From: an uncultured Clostridia bacterium
GTDB taxonomy: Bacteria > Bacillota > Clostridia > Christensenellales > Borkfalkiaceae
Length of the DNA: 64,000 bases
Reading direction: 5' to 3'
NCBI GenBank assembly: GCA_947625245.1
Contig: CANQNO010000002.1
Coordinates: 1 to 64,000, forward strand
Within the stretch, counting starts at the first letter, position 1. The number at the start of each line of letters is the position of its first letter. The position numbers and the translations under genes were made by a program. Positions 16,364 to 24,453 of this stretch are shown piece by piece. The notes beneath the pieces are model-generated. The model was not told the origin of the DNA and ran no database searches. It saw only the letters and a program-made list of their open reading frames with translations.

Positions 16364-16707
16364 AAGAGATAACCGTAAAATTCCATCTTTGCGACAGCGC
16401 GTATATAACGGCGCTTAGGCTTGTCGCGGGCGCGGTGTGCTCTGCGCACGACGTGGATTTGGACACCCTCGAAGATTTTAAGGTATGCGTCACGGAGAGC
16501 GCCATAATTTTAAAGAACAGCGGGTTCGAAAGCGTATCCGTCACTTTCGGCGGCGGGGATAGCCTGTTTTGCGAACTCGAAGGCGACGGGGGCGCCCCCC
16601 GCGATTGCGAAAACGAATTTTCGCTTGCACTCATCTCCGCGCTCGTAAAAGAGAGCGCGTTCGGGCGCAAGGGCGGAATTGTAAATAAAGTGACGTTAAG
16701 AATATGA
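16360..16707 (+). CDS. HATPase_c-type anti-sigma factor homologue, divergent
   Basis: The GTG at 16360 overlaps the preceding stop (GTGA) and has GGAGA upstream, giving 115 residues. The fold is of the SpoIIAB/RsbW type: an N-box-like helix (FKVCVTESAIILKNSG) followed by a strand and GDGG. The later G boxes that close the ATP lid are weak (NEFSLALISALVKES). It may be a kinase-dead sigma binder or a structural partner. Its place between the STAS gene and the sigma gene is that of spoIIAB. The family call rests on the N-box and context and is moderately sure. Confidence 0.7.
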   Translation: MKEITVKFHLCDSAYITALRLVAGAVCSAHDVDLDTLEDFKVCVTESAIILKNSGFESVSVTFGGGDSLFCELEGDGGAPRDCENEFSLALISALVKESAFGRKGGIVNKVTLRI

Positions 16708-17435
16708 CTGAAGAACGGGAAACCGACGAGCTGTTCAGGGAATACCGCAGAACGGGCGACATAAATTTAAGAAACAAGCTTGTGGAAAAATACCTGTACA
16801 TAGCCGAAATTTTAGCCAAAAAATTTGTGGGCAGGGGAGTCGAGTACGACGACCTGTTGCAGGTTGCGTCCGAAGCGCTTATATCCGGGGTCGAAAAATA
16901 CGACCCCGATTTGGGCAACCGTTTTACCACGTACGTCACGCCCACCATAACGGGCAACATAAAAAATTATTTCAGGGATTATTCCCGTTCGGTGCGGCTG
17001 CCGAGAAGGGTGTACGCGGCGGCGGCAAAGGTGCGCGAAGCCACCAACGCCTATTTTGCCGAACACGGCACAAAGCCCACCGTAAAACAGCTTGCAGAGC
17101 AACTGGGACTTGACGAAGAGACTGTTATAGAGGCTTTGGAGTGCCGTGCGCCCGTAAGTCTCGACGCCCGCATAAGCGCCGCCGACGGCGAGGACGACGC
17201 CCCGCTGTACGACGCCGTGAGCGACGGATCGGGCGAGTTTGAAAGTTTTGAGGACAGGGAATCGCTCAAAGCCGAAATCAAAAAGCTGGACCCCACCGAA
17301 CAGAAAGTGGTTGCACTGCGGTTTTTGCAGGGCAAATCGCAGCTGGAAGTGGGAAAAATTTTGGGAGTAAGCCAAATGTTCGTCTCCCGCGCGGAAAGAA
17401 AAATCGTGGAAAAATTGAAGGAAGCGCTGTTGTGA
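16704..17435 (+). CDS. Sigma-70 family factor of the SigB/SigF/SigG type
   Basis: The 243-residue protein has region 2 (about 18-85, VEYDDLLQVASEALISGVEKYDP, then FTTYVTPTITGNIKNYFRD), region 3 (about 90-160, KPTVKQLAEQLGLDEETV) and region 4 (about 185-240, LDPTEQKVVALRFLQGKSQ, then GVSQMFVSRAERK). The opening FREYRRTGDINLRNKLVEKY and the ending resemble SigB-like stress sigma factors more than sporulation SigF. It overlaps its neighbours by 4 bp on both sides. It should be held inactive by the adjacent anti-sigma proteins until the STAS protein releases it. Sporulation versus stress function cannot be settled here. Confidence 0.88.
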   Translation: MTEERETDELFREYRRTGDINLRNKLVEKYLYIAEILAKKFVGRGVEYDDLLQVASEALISGVEKYDPDLGNRFTTYVTPTITGNIKNYFRDYSRSVRLPRRVYAAAAKVREATNAYFAEHGTKPTVKQLAEQLGLDEETVIEALECRAPVSLDARISAADGEDDAPLYDAVSDGSGEFESFEDRESLKAEIKKLDPTEQKVVALRFLQGKSQLEVGKILGVSQMFVSRAERKIVEKLKEALL

Positions 17436-17806
17436 TATCTTTCAGGGTGGAAAATTTAAAAAACATGAACGCACAGCTCAAAGCCTTTCTGGATTTTCTG
17501 CGTTCACTCGACGTTCCCGAGGACGACGTGTTCTTTTCCCGTCTCGTCGCATGCGAGCTGATAGCCAACGTATTGCGGCACGGGGGCGAAGCCGCAGCCT
17601 TTACGGGCGAACTTCTCTCCGACAAAATTTCCATAACGGTCACGGCGGAAAGCCAAAAGAACGTAAACCTTACCCCGTCCCTGCCCGACGTCTTTGCGGA
17701 AAACGGACGCGGGCTGTATATAATTAACGCGGTGAGCCTCAACGGCATAAACCGCGGCGAAAGGGGAGAGCTTAAAGTTTATATAAAACGCACCGACGGC
17801 GTGTGA
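17432..17806 (+). CDS. HATPase_c-type anti-sigma factor (serine kinase fold)
   Basis: The GTG start at 17432 overlaps the sigma gene stop (GTGA). The 124 residues show clear GHKL signatures: the N-box ACELIANVLRHGG and the G-box NGRGLYIINAVS. This is the better conserved of the two ATPase-fold proteins in the cassette and may be the real anti-sigma kinase. In canonical spoIIA operons no gene of this type follows the sigma gene. The fourth gene of a sigB operon is often the phosphatase rsbX, which this is not. A strong bidirectional terminator follows. Confidence 0.82.
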   Translation: MISFRVENLKNMNAQLKAFLDFLRSLDVPEDDVFFSRLVACELIANVLRHGGEAAAFTGELLSDKISITVTAESQKNVNLTPSLPDVFAENGRGLYIINAVSLNGINRGERGELKVYIKRTDGV

Positions 17807-17820
17807 AAAATAAGTTTAAA

Positions 17821-17860
17821 AAAGAGCCGCCGCGCAAAATTGCGCGGCGGCTCTTTTTAT
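17821..17860. terminator. Bidirectional terminator between convergent genes
   Basis: AAAGAGCCGCCGCGCA pairs perfectly with TGCGCGGCGGCTCTTT around AAAT, with a T5 run on the right. It separates the sigma cassette from the minus-strand membrane gene. Confidence 0.9.
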
Positions 17861-17875
17861 GGGAAAGCGTTTTTA

Positions 17876-19309
17876 TTACATTAATTTTACTTCTTCGTAG
17901 AACTTGTTCATAAGCCCTTCGCTTACAAGGTCGCGTATGCGGGCAAAATATATGAACAGCATGGAGAAAAACCTCGAATTGTCCCCGCCCACTATATAGT
18001 CGGGAATTCCGTGCGCGGCGCCCGTCCGCTTTTCGAGGAACATCCGCGCAAACTCCACTTTTTGTTCGGTAGTCAGTTTTTGTATAAACCCGTCCGAAGG
18101 TCCGTTGTATATGGTGTTTACGTTGTAAACATAGCTCTTTGTTTCATACGGCTCGCCCGAAGCCGCGGCGGTCTCCGCGGGTATGGCTGCGGGGGGCGTT
18201 ACAAGCCCGCCGGTGCTTTCGGCAGTCTCTTCCGCGGCGGTTTCGGGGGCAACTACGGTATCGGGCGCAACGGCTCTCGCCGCCCGCCTGAACGCAACCG
18301 CCCGCACAACCTGTATGGCAAATTGTATAAGCGATATCAATGCCAGAATATACAGCGCAACCCCGTAACTCGACGGCATAAACGCTATGGTCACCGCAAG
18401 CCCTATAACAAACGCAAGCTCCGCGGCATATCTTATTACGTTGCCCACTATCATAAGGCGGGTGGTCTTTTTGCCCAATCCCAGCATGTCGAGGAAGAGG
18501 TTGAAAAGTACCAGCAACACGGCAAGGAGGGCAAACCAGTTCCCCACCGTAACGCTCAGCTCGCTTGCACGGAAGAACATGTTCATGAGCGCTCTCTCTA
18601 TAAGGACTCTGCCCGTAACAATAGTATTGTCCATAGCCGCCGCGTCGAAAAGCGTGTAAAGCCCCGTGTTGGCTTCAAAGGGTTTTTTCCCGTTCAGAGC
18701 CCCCGCCAGCTTTTCGAAAGGAGCGGTGAACGTGGGCACGGCGTGAATTATGTCAAGGGCGGCAAACAGCGCAGCCGCCGCGGATAAAAGGAAAAGCAAA
18801 GTTTTAACCGCGCCCGAACCCTTTTTAAAGGCAAGACACTGTATAATGAGAATTAAAATCGTTATTAAAAACGCGCCTATAAAGTTTAAATTCCATATCC
18901 CCGGTCCCGTAAGCACTTCCAGCCAGCAGAGGGGCATAAGCGCGGAAAGAGCCAAAAGTTCCCCCACGGTGATAACCTTTCGCGAAGTTGCGGGTTTTGC
19001 GGCAAATGCGGGTATAAGAAGAATGAGCGCCGCGACTATGGTCAGCGCATAATAGAAGAGTAGCGCCGCGCCGAGGTCGAAGTTTTTGAGGGGAAATGAA
19101 TAGATAGGGTCGAATCCGGCTTTGACGGGCAATCCGAAAGTAGCCAAAGCGCCCGCAAGTTGCATTACGGGTGCGGCTTTAAAATCGAATTTGCCGCCGG
19201 AAAATGTTAAGTTTGTAATGGGAAGGATAAGACCGGCGAGCAATGCAAGCAACGCAATAATATATGTTGCTATTGTCGCGGCTTTTCCCCCGCGCTGTTT
19301 TTCCGACAT
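17876..19309 (-). CDS. Polytopic membrane protein of unknown function
   Basis: The 477-residue protein has about eight hydrophobic segments between residues 12 and 345, an Ala/Thr/Pro/Glu-rich linker (about 350-385) and a soluble C-terminal part. That part contains FIQKLTTEQKVEFARMFLEKR and FFSMLFIYFARIRDLVSEGL. I recognise no transport or enzyme motif. The start has GGAG upstream, and a promoter with TTGACA, 17 bases, TAAAAT lies on the minus strand at 19350-19378. It is a single-gene unit. The C-terminal helical part may be a cytoplasmic interaction domain. Confidence 0.65.
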   Translation of the reverse strand: MSEKQRGGKAATIATYIIALLALLAGLILPITNLTFSGGKFDFKAAPVMQLAGALATFGLPVKAGFDPIYSFPLKNFDLGAALLFYYALTIVAALILLIPAFAAKPATSRKVITVGELLALSALMPLCWLEVLTGPGIWNLNFIGAFLITILILIIQCLAFKKGSGAVKTLLFLLSAAAALFAALDIIHAVPTFTAPFEKLAGALNGKKPFEANTGLYTLFDAAAMDNTIVTGRVLIERALMNMFFRASELSVTVGNWFALLAVLLVLFNLFLDMLGLGKKTTRLMIVGNVIRYAAELAFVIGLAVTIAFMPSSYGVALYILALISLIQFAIQVVRAVAFRRAARAVAPDTVVAPETAAEETAESTGGLVTPPAAIPAETAAASGEPYETKSYVYNVNTIYNGPSDGFIQKLTTEQKVEFARMFLEKRTGAAHGIPDYIVGGDNSRFFSMLFIYFARIRDLVSEGLMNKFYEEVKLM

Positions 19310-19349
19310 TTTTATAACTCCAAAAAGTTTAGTTTCAGTATACGTTTAT

Positions 19350-19378
19350 ATTTTAATACGGCGGGAAAAATATGTCAA
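19350..19378 (-). promoter_or_regulatory. Sigma-A promoter of the 17876-19309 membrane gene
   Basis: On the minus strand TTGACA (19373-19378), 17 bases, TAAAAT (19350-19355). The predicted leader is about 35 nt with a GGAG ribosome site. Confidence 0.7.
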
Positions 19379-19534
19379 GAACATTTGCTTGTTCTTTGCA
19401 AATAAAAATGCGTTGATCGGGGCATATTACGGGGGCAATTCCCGTTTCCCGCCGTCTTATACGGTTATTTTGCGCAATCCCGCGGGAAATAATGCCAAAC
19501 TTCGCCAAATGATTTTTTCCGCCCGCGGGTTTGA

Positions 19535-19563
19535 TTGCAATTCCCAAAAAAACGTGCTATAAT
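19535..19563 (+). promoter_or_regulatory. Sigma-A promoter almost touching the next ATG
   Basis: TTGCAA, 17 bases, TATAAT. Only 7 bp separate the -10 box from the ATG at 19571, so transcription would start at or next to that codon. Confidence 0.7.
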
Positions 19564-19570
19564 CCGAGGT

Positions 19571-19924
19571 ATGAAAAACGGAGAAAACACAATCAAAAAT
19601 CCGCCGGAAAGAGCCGCCGCGTTAAATCTAAAAGGGGCTGTATCCGCCATGGATCCCGTTTACCGCAAAAGTCTGTATGCGGGGTACGACGCAAATTCCC
19701 TTAAAAAGGTTTTCGGTAACGAAGGTCTTATGACGGCGGTGAACGCCTTTTTGGAAAACGGCATGAACCTGTCGCTTACCGCCCGTTCGCTGTACATGCA
19801 CAGGAACACTTTAATTTACAAACTCAACGCCGTAAAAAAGATAACGGGTTTCGATATGCGGGATTTCGGCTGTGCGTTGACTTTTAAAATTCTGCACATT
19901 ATATATATGCTCGACGAGGTTTAA
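19571..19924 (+). CDS. PucR/CdaR-type HTH_30 regulator, isolated C-terminal domain
   Basis: From the ATG at 19571 the protein has 117 residues. The region AVNAFLENGMNLSLTARSLY, then MHRNTLIYKLNAVKKITGFD, is the helix-turn-helix found at the C-terminus of PucR/CdaR and sugar-diacid regulators. No sensory domain is present. The start is ambiguous. The ATG at 19571 lies 7 bp behind a strong -10 box and would be leaderless. An internal ATG at 19649 has AAAAGGGG upstream and would give 91 residues with the domain intact. It ends 3 bp before the S41 protease gene. Confidence 0.75.
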   Translation: MKNGENTIKNPPERAAALNLKGAVSAMDPVYRKSLYAGYDANSLKKVFGNEGLMTAVNAFLENGMNLSLTARSLYMHRNTLIYKLNAVKKITGFDMRDFGCALTFKILHIIYMLDEV

Positions 19925-19927
19925 AAT

Positions 19928-21235
19928 TTGAAAAAACGTTTAACTTTTACCGCCGTTATTCTTGCGGCGCTTTGCGCGCTTATATGCGTTGCGGGTTGCT
20001 CCGCGCCCGAAGATTGGGTGCGGAAGACCATACAAAAAAATTATTACAGATTTGACGGCGACTACTCGTCAATCGAAGATATGGAGAATCTCACGATAGA
20101 GGAGATGGTGGGCAGGCTCGACCCTTACAGCGCCTATTACACCGCCGCCGAGTACGAAGCCATGTACGCCGACAACGGCGGCAGCAAGAGCGGCGTGGGC
20201 ATAAGCTATGCCTTTGAGCCGGGGATAGGTATTGTTATACACTCCGTTATAGGCAACTCTCCCGCAAAGAGGGCGGGGATTAAAGAGGGCGACGTAATAG
20301 TTTCCGCGGGTGTGTCGCAGGACGAAGAAATTATTTTTTCGGAACACGAAAACACTTTTGCCGATTTTATAAACGCGCGTGCCGCGGGCGAGGAGTTTTC
20401 GCTCAATCTTTCGGACGGCAGGCGGGCAACGCTCTGCAAAGCCGACTATACCGCGTCTTACGCATGTATGTACACGCACGACAAATCTTACGATATAGAA
20501 TACAACGCGGGGGCAATGTCGCTCAAAGTTGGCGAAAACGGCATAAAAAAACTGCCGCAGGGCACGGCATATATCTATCTCAGGCAGTTTTACGGCAACG
20601 CCTACGGCGAAATGATAGAACTGCTTTCGGAATTCAATGCGGAGAGTTGCACCTCTCTCGTGCTCGATTTGCGGGGCAACGGCGGCGGGTATGTGGAATT
20701 GATGTCCGAAATAGGCGGGCTGTTCACGTCGCGGCTGGGCGGCGGCAGGCACGTCTCTATGATAGCTGAGTACAAAGACGGCACTCGGGAAGTTTCCTAT
20801 TGCAAGGATATTTCGTCCGTAAAGGAAGAGTACGCAGGCACCCTGCCCGCGGGTACTACCGTATATCTTATGGCAAACCGCAACACGGCGAGCGCGTCGG
20901 AAGCGCTCGCCGGGATACTCATAAGCTATGATATTCTGAAATACGAAAACGTATTCCTCTCGCAATACCCCGAAGACGACGCAAGGAGTTACGGCAAGGG
21001 GATAATGCAGAGCGTATTCACCCACGCTTCGGGCGCACGGCTCAAACTTACCGTGGCGGGCATTTATTGGCAGAACGGCACGACCATACACGGAAAGGGG
21101 CTTACGGCGGACGACGGGTGCGTTGCCGCGCCGACCGGCGACCTTGTTGTAAACGTGGGTTACGACGACGAGCTTGAATATGTGATTAATAAAATAAATA
21201 AAACAAACACCGTCGGCAACGCGGCGGGCGCATAA
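19928..21235 (+). CDS. S41 family C-terminal processing protease, lipoprotein
   Basis: The 435-residue protein starts with TTG at 19928, with GAGG upstream. The lipobox VAGC gives Cys24. A PDZ domain spans about residues 85-180 (GVGISYAF, SPAKRAGIKEGDVIVSAG). The protease core has LVLDLRGNGGGYVE, the nucleophile segment NTASASEALAG (Ser322 or Ser324) and the general-base Lys357 in SYGKG. Such proteases trim extracytoplasmic proteins; in spore formers they can take part in signalling between compartments. It is the second gene of a two-gene unit with the HTH_30 regulator. The fold call is firm and the substrate unknown. Confidence 0.9.
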   Translation: MKKRLTFTAVILAALCALICVAGCSAPEDWVRKTIQKNYYRFDGDYSSIEDMENLTIEEMVGRLDPYSAYYTAAEYEAMYADNGGSKSGVGISYAFEPGIGIVIHSVIGNSPAKRAGIKEGDVIVSAGVSQDEEIIFSEHENTFADFINARAAGEEFSLNLSDGRRATLCKADYTASYACMYTHDKSYDIEYNAGAMSLKVGENGIKKLPQGTAYIYLRQFYGNAYGEMIELLSEFNAESCTSLVLDLRGNGGGYVELMSEIGGLFTSRLGGGRHVSMIAEYKDGTREVSYCKDISSVKEEYAGTLPAGTTVYLMANRNTASASEALAGILISYDILKYENVFLSQYPEDDARSYGKGIMQSVFTHASGARLKLTVAGIYWQNGTTIHGKGLTADDGCVAAPTGDLVVNVGYDDELEYVINKINKTNTVGNAAGA

Positions 21236-21246
21236 AAAAGCTTTTA

Positions 21247-21284
21247 AACGGGGCGGCGGAAATTTTTCCGCCGCCCTGTTTGTC
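21247..21284. terminator. Bidirectional terminator
   Basis: GGGCGGCGGAAA pairs with TTTCCGCCGCCC around TT, and flanking A and T extend the stem. It lies between the S41 gene and the stop of the convergent MinE-like gene. Confidence 0.8.
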
Positions 21285-21492
21285 ATGCCGGGCGCATTAC
21301 CGTCTTTATCCTGCGCGCAGAAAATACCACGCACACCACAAAGCCCTTTTCGGTGCGGGTCACCTCAAGCGCCGTTTCGCCCTCCGTTTCGAAATATTCG
21401 TCCGTAACCCTGCTAAGGTCTTTCAAAAACATTTCCTTTTCAAGATCGGTAATACCGTTTCTGTCTAAAGACAGCAATTTTACAGCGTTCAA
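21283..21492 (-). CDS. MinE-like small protein (tentative)
   Basis: The 69-residue protein starts with TTG at 21492, overlapping the MinD-like gene stop by 4 bp (TTGA). FLKDLSRVTDEYFETEGETA followed by a strand LEVTRTEKGFVVCVVF has the helix-then-strand layout of the MinE topological specificity domain. The N-terminal MinD-binding part looks reduced. MinE makes MinD release ATP and so shapes its membrane pattern. The assignment rests mainly on size, layout and coupling to a MinD-like gene, so it is only a reasonable guess. Confidence 0.4.
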   Translation of the reverse strand: MNAVKLLSLDRNGITDLEKEMFLKDLSRVTDEYFETEGETALEVTRTEKGFVVCVVFSARRIKTVMRPA

Positions 21493-22220
21493 ATTCTTTC
21501 CCTCAATTTTCGTTTTATAAAGCCGTTAAAGCCCGAATATCCTTTTAAAACGTCATACATATCGCATTTTTTGCCCGTAAGCGTGTTTGCCGCAACTTTA
21601 AAGGCGGCTACGGTGGACTGTTTCCAGCGTCCCGCGGGGAGAGTGCAGTCTTCGGGAATTTGCGCCAGAAGCGGAACCCTCAAGAGTTTTGATATCTGCT
21701 GTGCCGAAAGCACTTCGCCCGCCGCAACCTGCCCGCCGTTAAGCTTGTTTACTATTATGCGCACATCCTTAGCCCCGCCGTCCGAAAGCGCGGCTGTAAA
21801 CGCGCCAGCCGATTTAAGCGAGGGGATATAGGGTTCGGTCACCGCAACGGCAAGGTCGCAGCTTTCCGCCGCGGCTTTGTCCAAAAGCACATAGTCGTAC
21901 AGCCCCTCAATTTCTTTTACCGCGCTCTTTATTACGGACAAATCCTTTATGCCTGTTGCGGGCATTATGCTCAGGTTTTGCGCTTTCGGATGGGTAAACG
22001 CCGCCTGTTTAGCCCTGCAGGCGCCCTTTTCGTAGTCGGCGAGGGTGTAAACCTGATAATCTCCCAGCCCCGCAACGGTCATCGCGCAGGCGGCGGTGAC
22101 GTCGCCGTCGACTATCAGCGTCCTCTCGCCCGAATCCGCCAGCGCCAGCCCCAGCCCCACGCAAACGGTGGTCACGCCGGTGCCGCCTTTAAGACTGCCG
22201 AAATATATTTTTTCAGCCAT
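21489..22220 (-). CDS. MinD/ParA-family ATPase
   Basis: From the ATG at 22220 (AAAGGAG upstream) the protein has 243 residues. The deviant Walker A is KGGTGVTT at 11-18, with the signature Lys. A switch-like LIVDGDVT and a Walker-B-type YDYVLLDKAAA follow. The C-terminus ends in a basic amphipathic stretch (FNGFIKRKLRERI), which in MinD serves as the membrane-targeting sequence. It may position the septum or another surface structure. It is coupled to a MinE-like gene. It is shorter and more divergent than typical MinD, so it could be an orphan ParA-like protein. No minC is nearby. Confidence 0.75.
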   Translation of the reverse strand: MAEKIYFGSLKGGTGVTTVCVGLGLALADSGERTLIVDGDVTAACAMTVAGLGDYQVYTLADYEKGACRAKQAAFTHPKAQNLSIMPATGIKDLSVIKSAVKEIEGLYDYVLLDKAAAESCDLAVAVTEPYIPSLKSAGAFTAALSDGGAKDVRIIVNKLNGGQVAAGEVLSAQQISKLLRVPLLAQIPEDCTLPAGRWKQSTVAAFKVAANTLTGKKCDMYDVLKGYSGFNGFIKRKLRERI

Positions 22221-22303
22221 GCCCGCTCCTTTTTTCTCTGTCGTCGCAACCATAATAATACGCGCGCGCGGCGCGAAAACGCGCTTTTTTTGTTTTAAAA
22301 TAT

Positions 22304-22332
22304 ATATATTGCGGAAAAACCCCGCATAAAAT
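22304..22332 (+). promoter_or_regulatory. Candidate SigE-type sporulation promoter of yqfC
   Basis: ATATATT (22304-22310), 14 bases, CATAAAAT (22325-22332) resembles the mother-cell SigE pattern (ATATT and CATACAnT). In B. subtilis yqfC and yqfD are SigE-dependent. Only 6 bp separate it from the ATG. The match is suggestive, not proof. Confidence 0.35.
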
Positions 22333-22338
22333 ACCCAT

Positions 22339-22584
22339 ATGAAGCTTGTAGAACAAATTTTAAACGAGTTGGGCGCGGACGGGCTCAAAAGCCTTACCCT
22401 CGTTCCCGGGGAGTGCTGTTATCTTAAAAGCGTCAAGTCGGTTTTGAGCTTTACGCCGCGTTCGGTGGTGCTGTCCGTGGGCAGGTTTTCGGTGTTCGTG
22501 GAGGGCGAGGAGCTGTCCGTGGGGGAATATTTCGAGGGCGATTTGCTGGTAAAGGGCAACGTAAGGTCGGTGCGGTTTGAATAA
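22339..22584 (+). CDS. yqfC: YqfC-like sporulation-associated protein
   Basis: The 81 residues have the beta-rich layout of the YabP/YqfC family (SVLSFTPRSVVLSVGRFSVF, then GEELSVGEYFEGDLLVKG and a final strand VRSVRFE). It is followed by yqfD and phoH, the conserved order in spore-forming Bacillota. The family is needed for proper spore development, though its biochemistry is unknown. The stop overlaps the yqfD start by 8 bp. No Shine-Dalgarno sequence precedes the ATG. Confidence 0.8.
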   Translation: MKLVEQILNELGADGLKSLTLVPGECCYLKSVKSVLSFTPRSVVLSVGRFSVFVEGEELSVGEYFEGDLLVKGNVRSVRFE

Positions 22585-23467
22585 GTATTGCGAGCTCGAA
22601 ATAACCTGCACGGCGGAAACAGCCTTAAAAAAGCTTAAAAAAGCCGATATGCCCGTATATAATTGCAAAAAACAGGGCGCTTTCTTTATATTTTCGGTAA
22701 AAGACAAAGATATAAAAAAAGCTTTTGCAATTTTCGCAAAGCCGTGTTATAATATCCGTGTGCGCAAAGACAGCGCCCGCAAAAGATTTGTTTCGGGTGC
22801 GTTTTTGCGCGCGGGGCTGGTTTTCGGCGCGCTCATATTCGCCGCCGCCGCTTATATTTCCGGTTTCTTCGTCCTCGGCGTAGAGGTAACGGGTAGCGGA
22901 AGTTACTTAAAAGAGGAAGTTTACAGCATAGTCCGCGACGGGGGCGCCGTTATAGGCAAGCCCTTTTCGGCGTTCGACCCCAACGTTGCGGCGGGCAAAA
23001 TACTTGCGCTTCCCGACGTGGTTTTCTGCAACATAAAAAAGCACGGCAGCGTGCTCGTGGTGGACGTGCAGACCGAAGCCGCGCACCCGCAATACGCGGA
23101 CAGGCGCCCGCTCGTTTCGGACGTGGACGGCAAGGTGAAGAGCATAACCGTGATCTGCGGCGTCGCCGCGGTCGCCGCGGGGGACGAAGTATTTAAAGGC
23201 GAAACCCTCATTGAGCCGTATGTGCTCATCGGGGGTAAAGCCGAAAGCTGTATGGCGGTGGGCTATGCCGAACTGCAGTGCTCGGCGGTTTACGAATACT
23301 TTGCGGAGGACGACTCCGAAAACAGCATAAAACAGGCTTACGCTTCCGTGTTGACGGAAGAAAATACCGTAATTTCCCGTTCCCACAAAATTTACGGGGA
23401 AGAGAAGGGTGTAAAGATAGTAATTTACGTGGAATATTTGCACAAAGTAAGTATAAATATCACATAA
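22577..23467 (+). CDS. yqfD: YqfD-family sporulation protein
   Basis: This 296-residue membrane protein starts with TTG at 22577, inside the end of yqfC. The N-terminal cytoplasmic part (about 1-75) is followed by one hydrophobic helix (about 78-98, AGLVFGALIFAAAAYISGFF). The extracytoplasmic part resembles the POTRA-like region of YqfD, with VTGSGSYLKEEV at its start. In spore formers the protein is needed in the mother cell. Length is somewhat below the common 390-400 residues, so the C-terminal part is reduced. Family and place in the operon are clear. Confidence 0.82.
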   Translation: MNKYCELEITCTAETALKKLKKADMPVYNCKKQGAFFIFSVKDKDIKKAFAIFAKPCYNIRVRKDSARKRFVSGAFLRAGLVFGALIFAAAAYISGFFVLGVEVTGSGSYLKEEVYSIVRDGGAVIGKPFSAFDPNVAAGKILALPDVVFCNIKKHGSVLVVDVQTEAAHPQYADRRPLVSDVDGKVKSITVICGVAAVAAGDEVFKGETLIEPYVLIGGKAESCMAVGYAELQCSAVYEYFAEDDSENSIKQAYASVLTEENTVISRSHKIYGEEKGVKIVIYVEYLHKVSINIT

Positions 23468-23472
23468 AAAAT

Positions 23473-24453
23473 ATGGGTACGGGTATACGTAAAATTTCTG
23501 CGGGAAGCGCGGACAAGCTTCAGCGCGTCCTCGGTGCTTTCGACGAAAATCTTAATCTGATAATGGCGGAACTCTCCGTAAACATCCGCGTAGACGGCGC
23601 GGACGTGGTTGTAAGCGGCGAGGAGGACAGGGCGGCGCAGGCGGCGTCTGTTCTCGAAAACCTCTTCGCGCTCGCCGACAAGGGCGAAAACCTCGATAAG
23701 GGCAGGGTTTCGTATTGCATAGAGCTTGCAAAAGAGGGCAAGGCGTCCGACATAAAAAAACTTTCTTCCGACGTGGTTGCCATCACTTCGCGCGGGAAGC
23801 CCGTAAAGTGCAAGACCGTGGGGCAGAAGAGGTATGTGGACAGCATAAAGAAAAACCCCGTGGTGTTCGGCATAGGTCCCGCGGGCACGGGCAAAACATA
23901 TCTTGCCGTCTGCCTTGCGGTGCAGGCAATGAAGCAAAAACAGGCGGATAAAATAATTCTCACCCGCCCCGCGGTGGAAGCGGGCGAAAAGCTCGGCTTT
24001 CTGCCGGGCGATTTGCAGACAAAAGTCGACCCCTATCTCCGCCCCCTGTACGACGCCTTGCAGGAGATGCTGGGGCTTGAAACTTACACAAAGCTCATGG
24101 AAAGGGGCTCTATAGAAATAGCTCCGCTCGCATACATGCGCGGGCGCACCCTTTCAAATGCCTTTATAATCCTCGACGAAGCGCAGAACGCCACGCGCGA
24201 ACAGATGAAGATGTTTTTGACCCGTCTTGGCGACGGCAGCAAGATGGTTATAACGGGCGACATTACGCAGATAGACTTGCCCGAAGGCAAAAAGAGCGGG
24301 CTTGAACACGCCGCGGAAGTATTAAAAGACGTGGAAGGCGTGGGCATCATACGGCTCAACGACAAAGACGTGGTGAGAAATCCTTTGGTTATGCGCATAG
24401 TCCGCGCATACGAACAGGACGACGCCGGGAGGAAAAAAGGTGAGAAAGAGTAA
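23473..24453 (+). CDS. phoH: PhoH-like ATPase
   Basis: From the ATG at 23473 the protein has 326 residues. The N-terminal part contains a KH-like segment (about 30-70). The P-loop GPAGTGKT is at 135-142 and Walker B is FIILDEAQNA. The TRPAVEAGEKLGFLPGD and TGDITQIDLP motifs are those of the PhoH family. These cytoplasmic NTPases are linked to RNA metabolism and are often encoded next to ybeY, as here. No clear ribosome site precedes the ATG, but it starts 5 bp after yqfD and is probably coupled. Confidence 0.93.
   Translation: MGTGIRKISAGSADKLQRVLGAFDENLNLIMAELSVNIRVDGADVVVSGEEDRAAQAASVLENLFALADKGENLDKGRVSYCIELAKEGKASDIKKLSSDVVAITSRGKPVKCKTVGQKRYVDSIKKNPVVFGIGPAGTGKTYLAVCLAVQAMKQKQADKIILTRPAVEAGEKLGFLPGDLQTKVDPYLRPLYDALQEMLGLETYTKLMERGSIEIAPLAYMRGRTLSNAFIILDEAQNATREQMKMFLTRLGDGSKMVITGDITQIDLPEGKKSGLEHAAEVLKDVEGVGIIRLNDKDVVRNPLVMRIVRAYEQDDAGRKKGEKE

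Noticed and set aside
16055..17435. Canonical spoIIAA-spoIIAB-sigF operon
   Set aside because: Gene order is similar, but the ATPase-fold protein before sigma is degenerate, an additional one follows, and the sigma resembles SigB. I therefore gave no spo names.
20069..21334. 421-codon open frame on the minus strand
   Set aside because: Antisense to the S41 protease gene, no recognisable domain, composition typical of a shadow frame.
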